A model generated the notes under the pieces. That model did no database searches and had not been told where the DNA came from. It saw only the letters and a program-made list of their open reading frames with translations. Both the position numbers and the translations under genes were made by a program. From the NCBI GenBank assembly GCA_023356535.1, contig JAKQYF010000020.1, forward strand, positions 1 to 37,517: a stretch of DNA of 37,517 nt, written 5' to 3'. How positions within the stretch are numbered: position 1 is the stretch's first letter; the number at the start of each line of letters is the position of its first letter. Below are positions 37,146 through 37,517 of this stretch, in pieces. Origin of the DNA: Trichodesmium sp. MAG_R03 (GTDB lineage Bacteria; Cyanobacteriota; Cyanobacteriia; Cyanobacteriales; Microcoleaceae).

Positions 37146-37204
37146 TTAGCTGTTTCAGTCAACTATTGGAATGAATATTATTAATTTAAGGAGATTTTTA
37201 ATAA

Positions 37205-37517
37205 ATGGAAAATCAGAGACATTTATTGAAAAGATTATTTAATTCTTTTAAACCTTTTGAACCTCTACAACCTGATAGTCCAGTATATGTTGACTGTCGG
37301 GAAGTTAGGGGAGATGGAGATGTTATTACAGATTTAGCTATTAATATTGAATACTCTGATGATAATACTTGTCAACTTTATGCCGGACATCGAGGTGCGG
37401 GTAAGTCAACTGAACTTTTACGACTGAAAGAATACCTGGAAAATCAGGGATATTTTGTAGTTTATTTTGCTGCGGATGAAAATGATATTAATCCAGAAGA
37501 TACGGAATATGTTGATA
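37205..37517 (+). CDS. P-loop ATPase, 5' part only (runs off window)
   Basis: 104 codons are visible from ATG 37,205, preceded at about 10 bases by the good Shine-Dalgarno AAGGAG. Residues 1-60 (LLKRLFNSFKPFEPL, YVDCREVRGDGDVITDLA) lead to a Walker A motif GHRGAGKST at 61-69 after a hydrophobic-ended strand (CQLYA), then LLRLKEYLENQGYFVVYFAA. This N-terminal layout is typical of cyanobacterial AAA/STAND-like ATP-binding proteins with a GHRG(A/S)GKST loop. Downstream domains, Walker B and any effector are outside the window, so the function cannot be assigned. Confidence 0.85.
   Translation, partial: MENQRHLLKRLFNSFKPFEPLQPDSPVYVDCREVRGDGDVITDLAINIEYSDDNTCQLYAGHRGAGKSTELLRLKEYLENQGYFVVYFAADENDINPEDTEYVD

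Overview
The window is AT-rich DNA from a cyanobacterium. Clade-specific genes support this: phytoene desaturase (pds/crtP) followed by phytoene synthase (crtB), a dnaK3/dnaJ3-type chaperone pair, a Ycf51 protein and a single-RRM RNA-binding protein. About a dozen GCGATCGC (HIP1) octamers are scattered through it. The long gene-poor stretches and heavy load of decayed transposases and small repeats resemble large filamentous marine genomes (Trichodesmium/Okeania/Lyngbya type), but that placement is inference.

Layout. 1-2,780 is a graveyard: a TnpB remnant, a broken ISAs1-family transposase and a chimeric glycosyltransferase pseudogene. 2,888-13,420 is a surface-glycan or secretion neighbourhood: a methyltransferase-glycosyltransferase fusion, a second probable glycosyltransferase, a 632-residue RTX calcium-binding protein, a GT4 glycosyltransferase, a SAM methyltransferase, and a sulfotransferase with the stump of a tandem copy. 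A GC-rich hairpin near 6,300-6,500 may be a structured RNA. 13,400-14,750 holds dispersed repeats and an internally deleted IS630 transposase. 14,748-21,034 is housekeeping: dnaJ3 and dnaK3 on the minus strand, divergent from pds-crtB. 21,000-25,900 is a second decayed zone: at least five kinds of small inverted-repeat element, a frameshifted TPR-WbsX glycosyltransferase, a GT61 glycosyltransferase bracketed by two copies of one element, and two more transposase remnants. From 26,159 on the DNA is mostly intact: an RRM protein, a possible small membrane protein, a TPR/M48-like membrane protein without its zinc motif, cysS, an AI-2E-family permease, a response regulator overlapping a receiver-adenylate cyclase, ycf51, a repeat array, and the start of a P-loop ATPase cut by the window end.

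No complete new defence or biosynthetic system is visible. The most unusual content is the set of non-autonomous elements. Their boundaries can be read because copies are nested in each other or in other repeats, giving internal empty-site comparisons, and several mark exactly where a glycan gene was broken.
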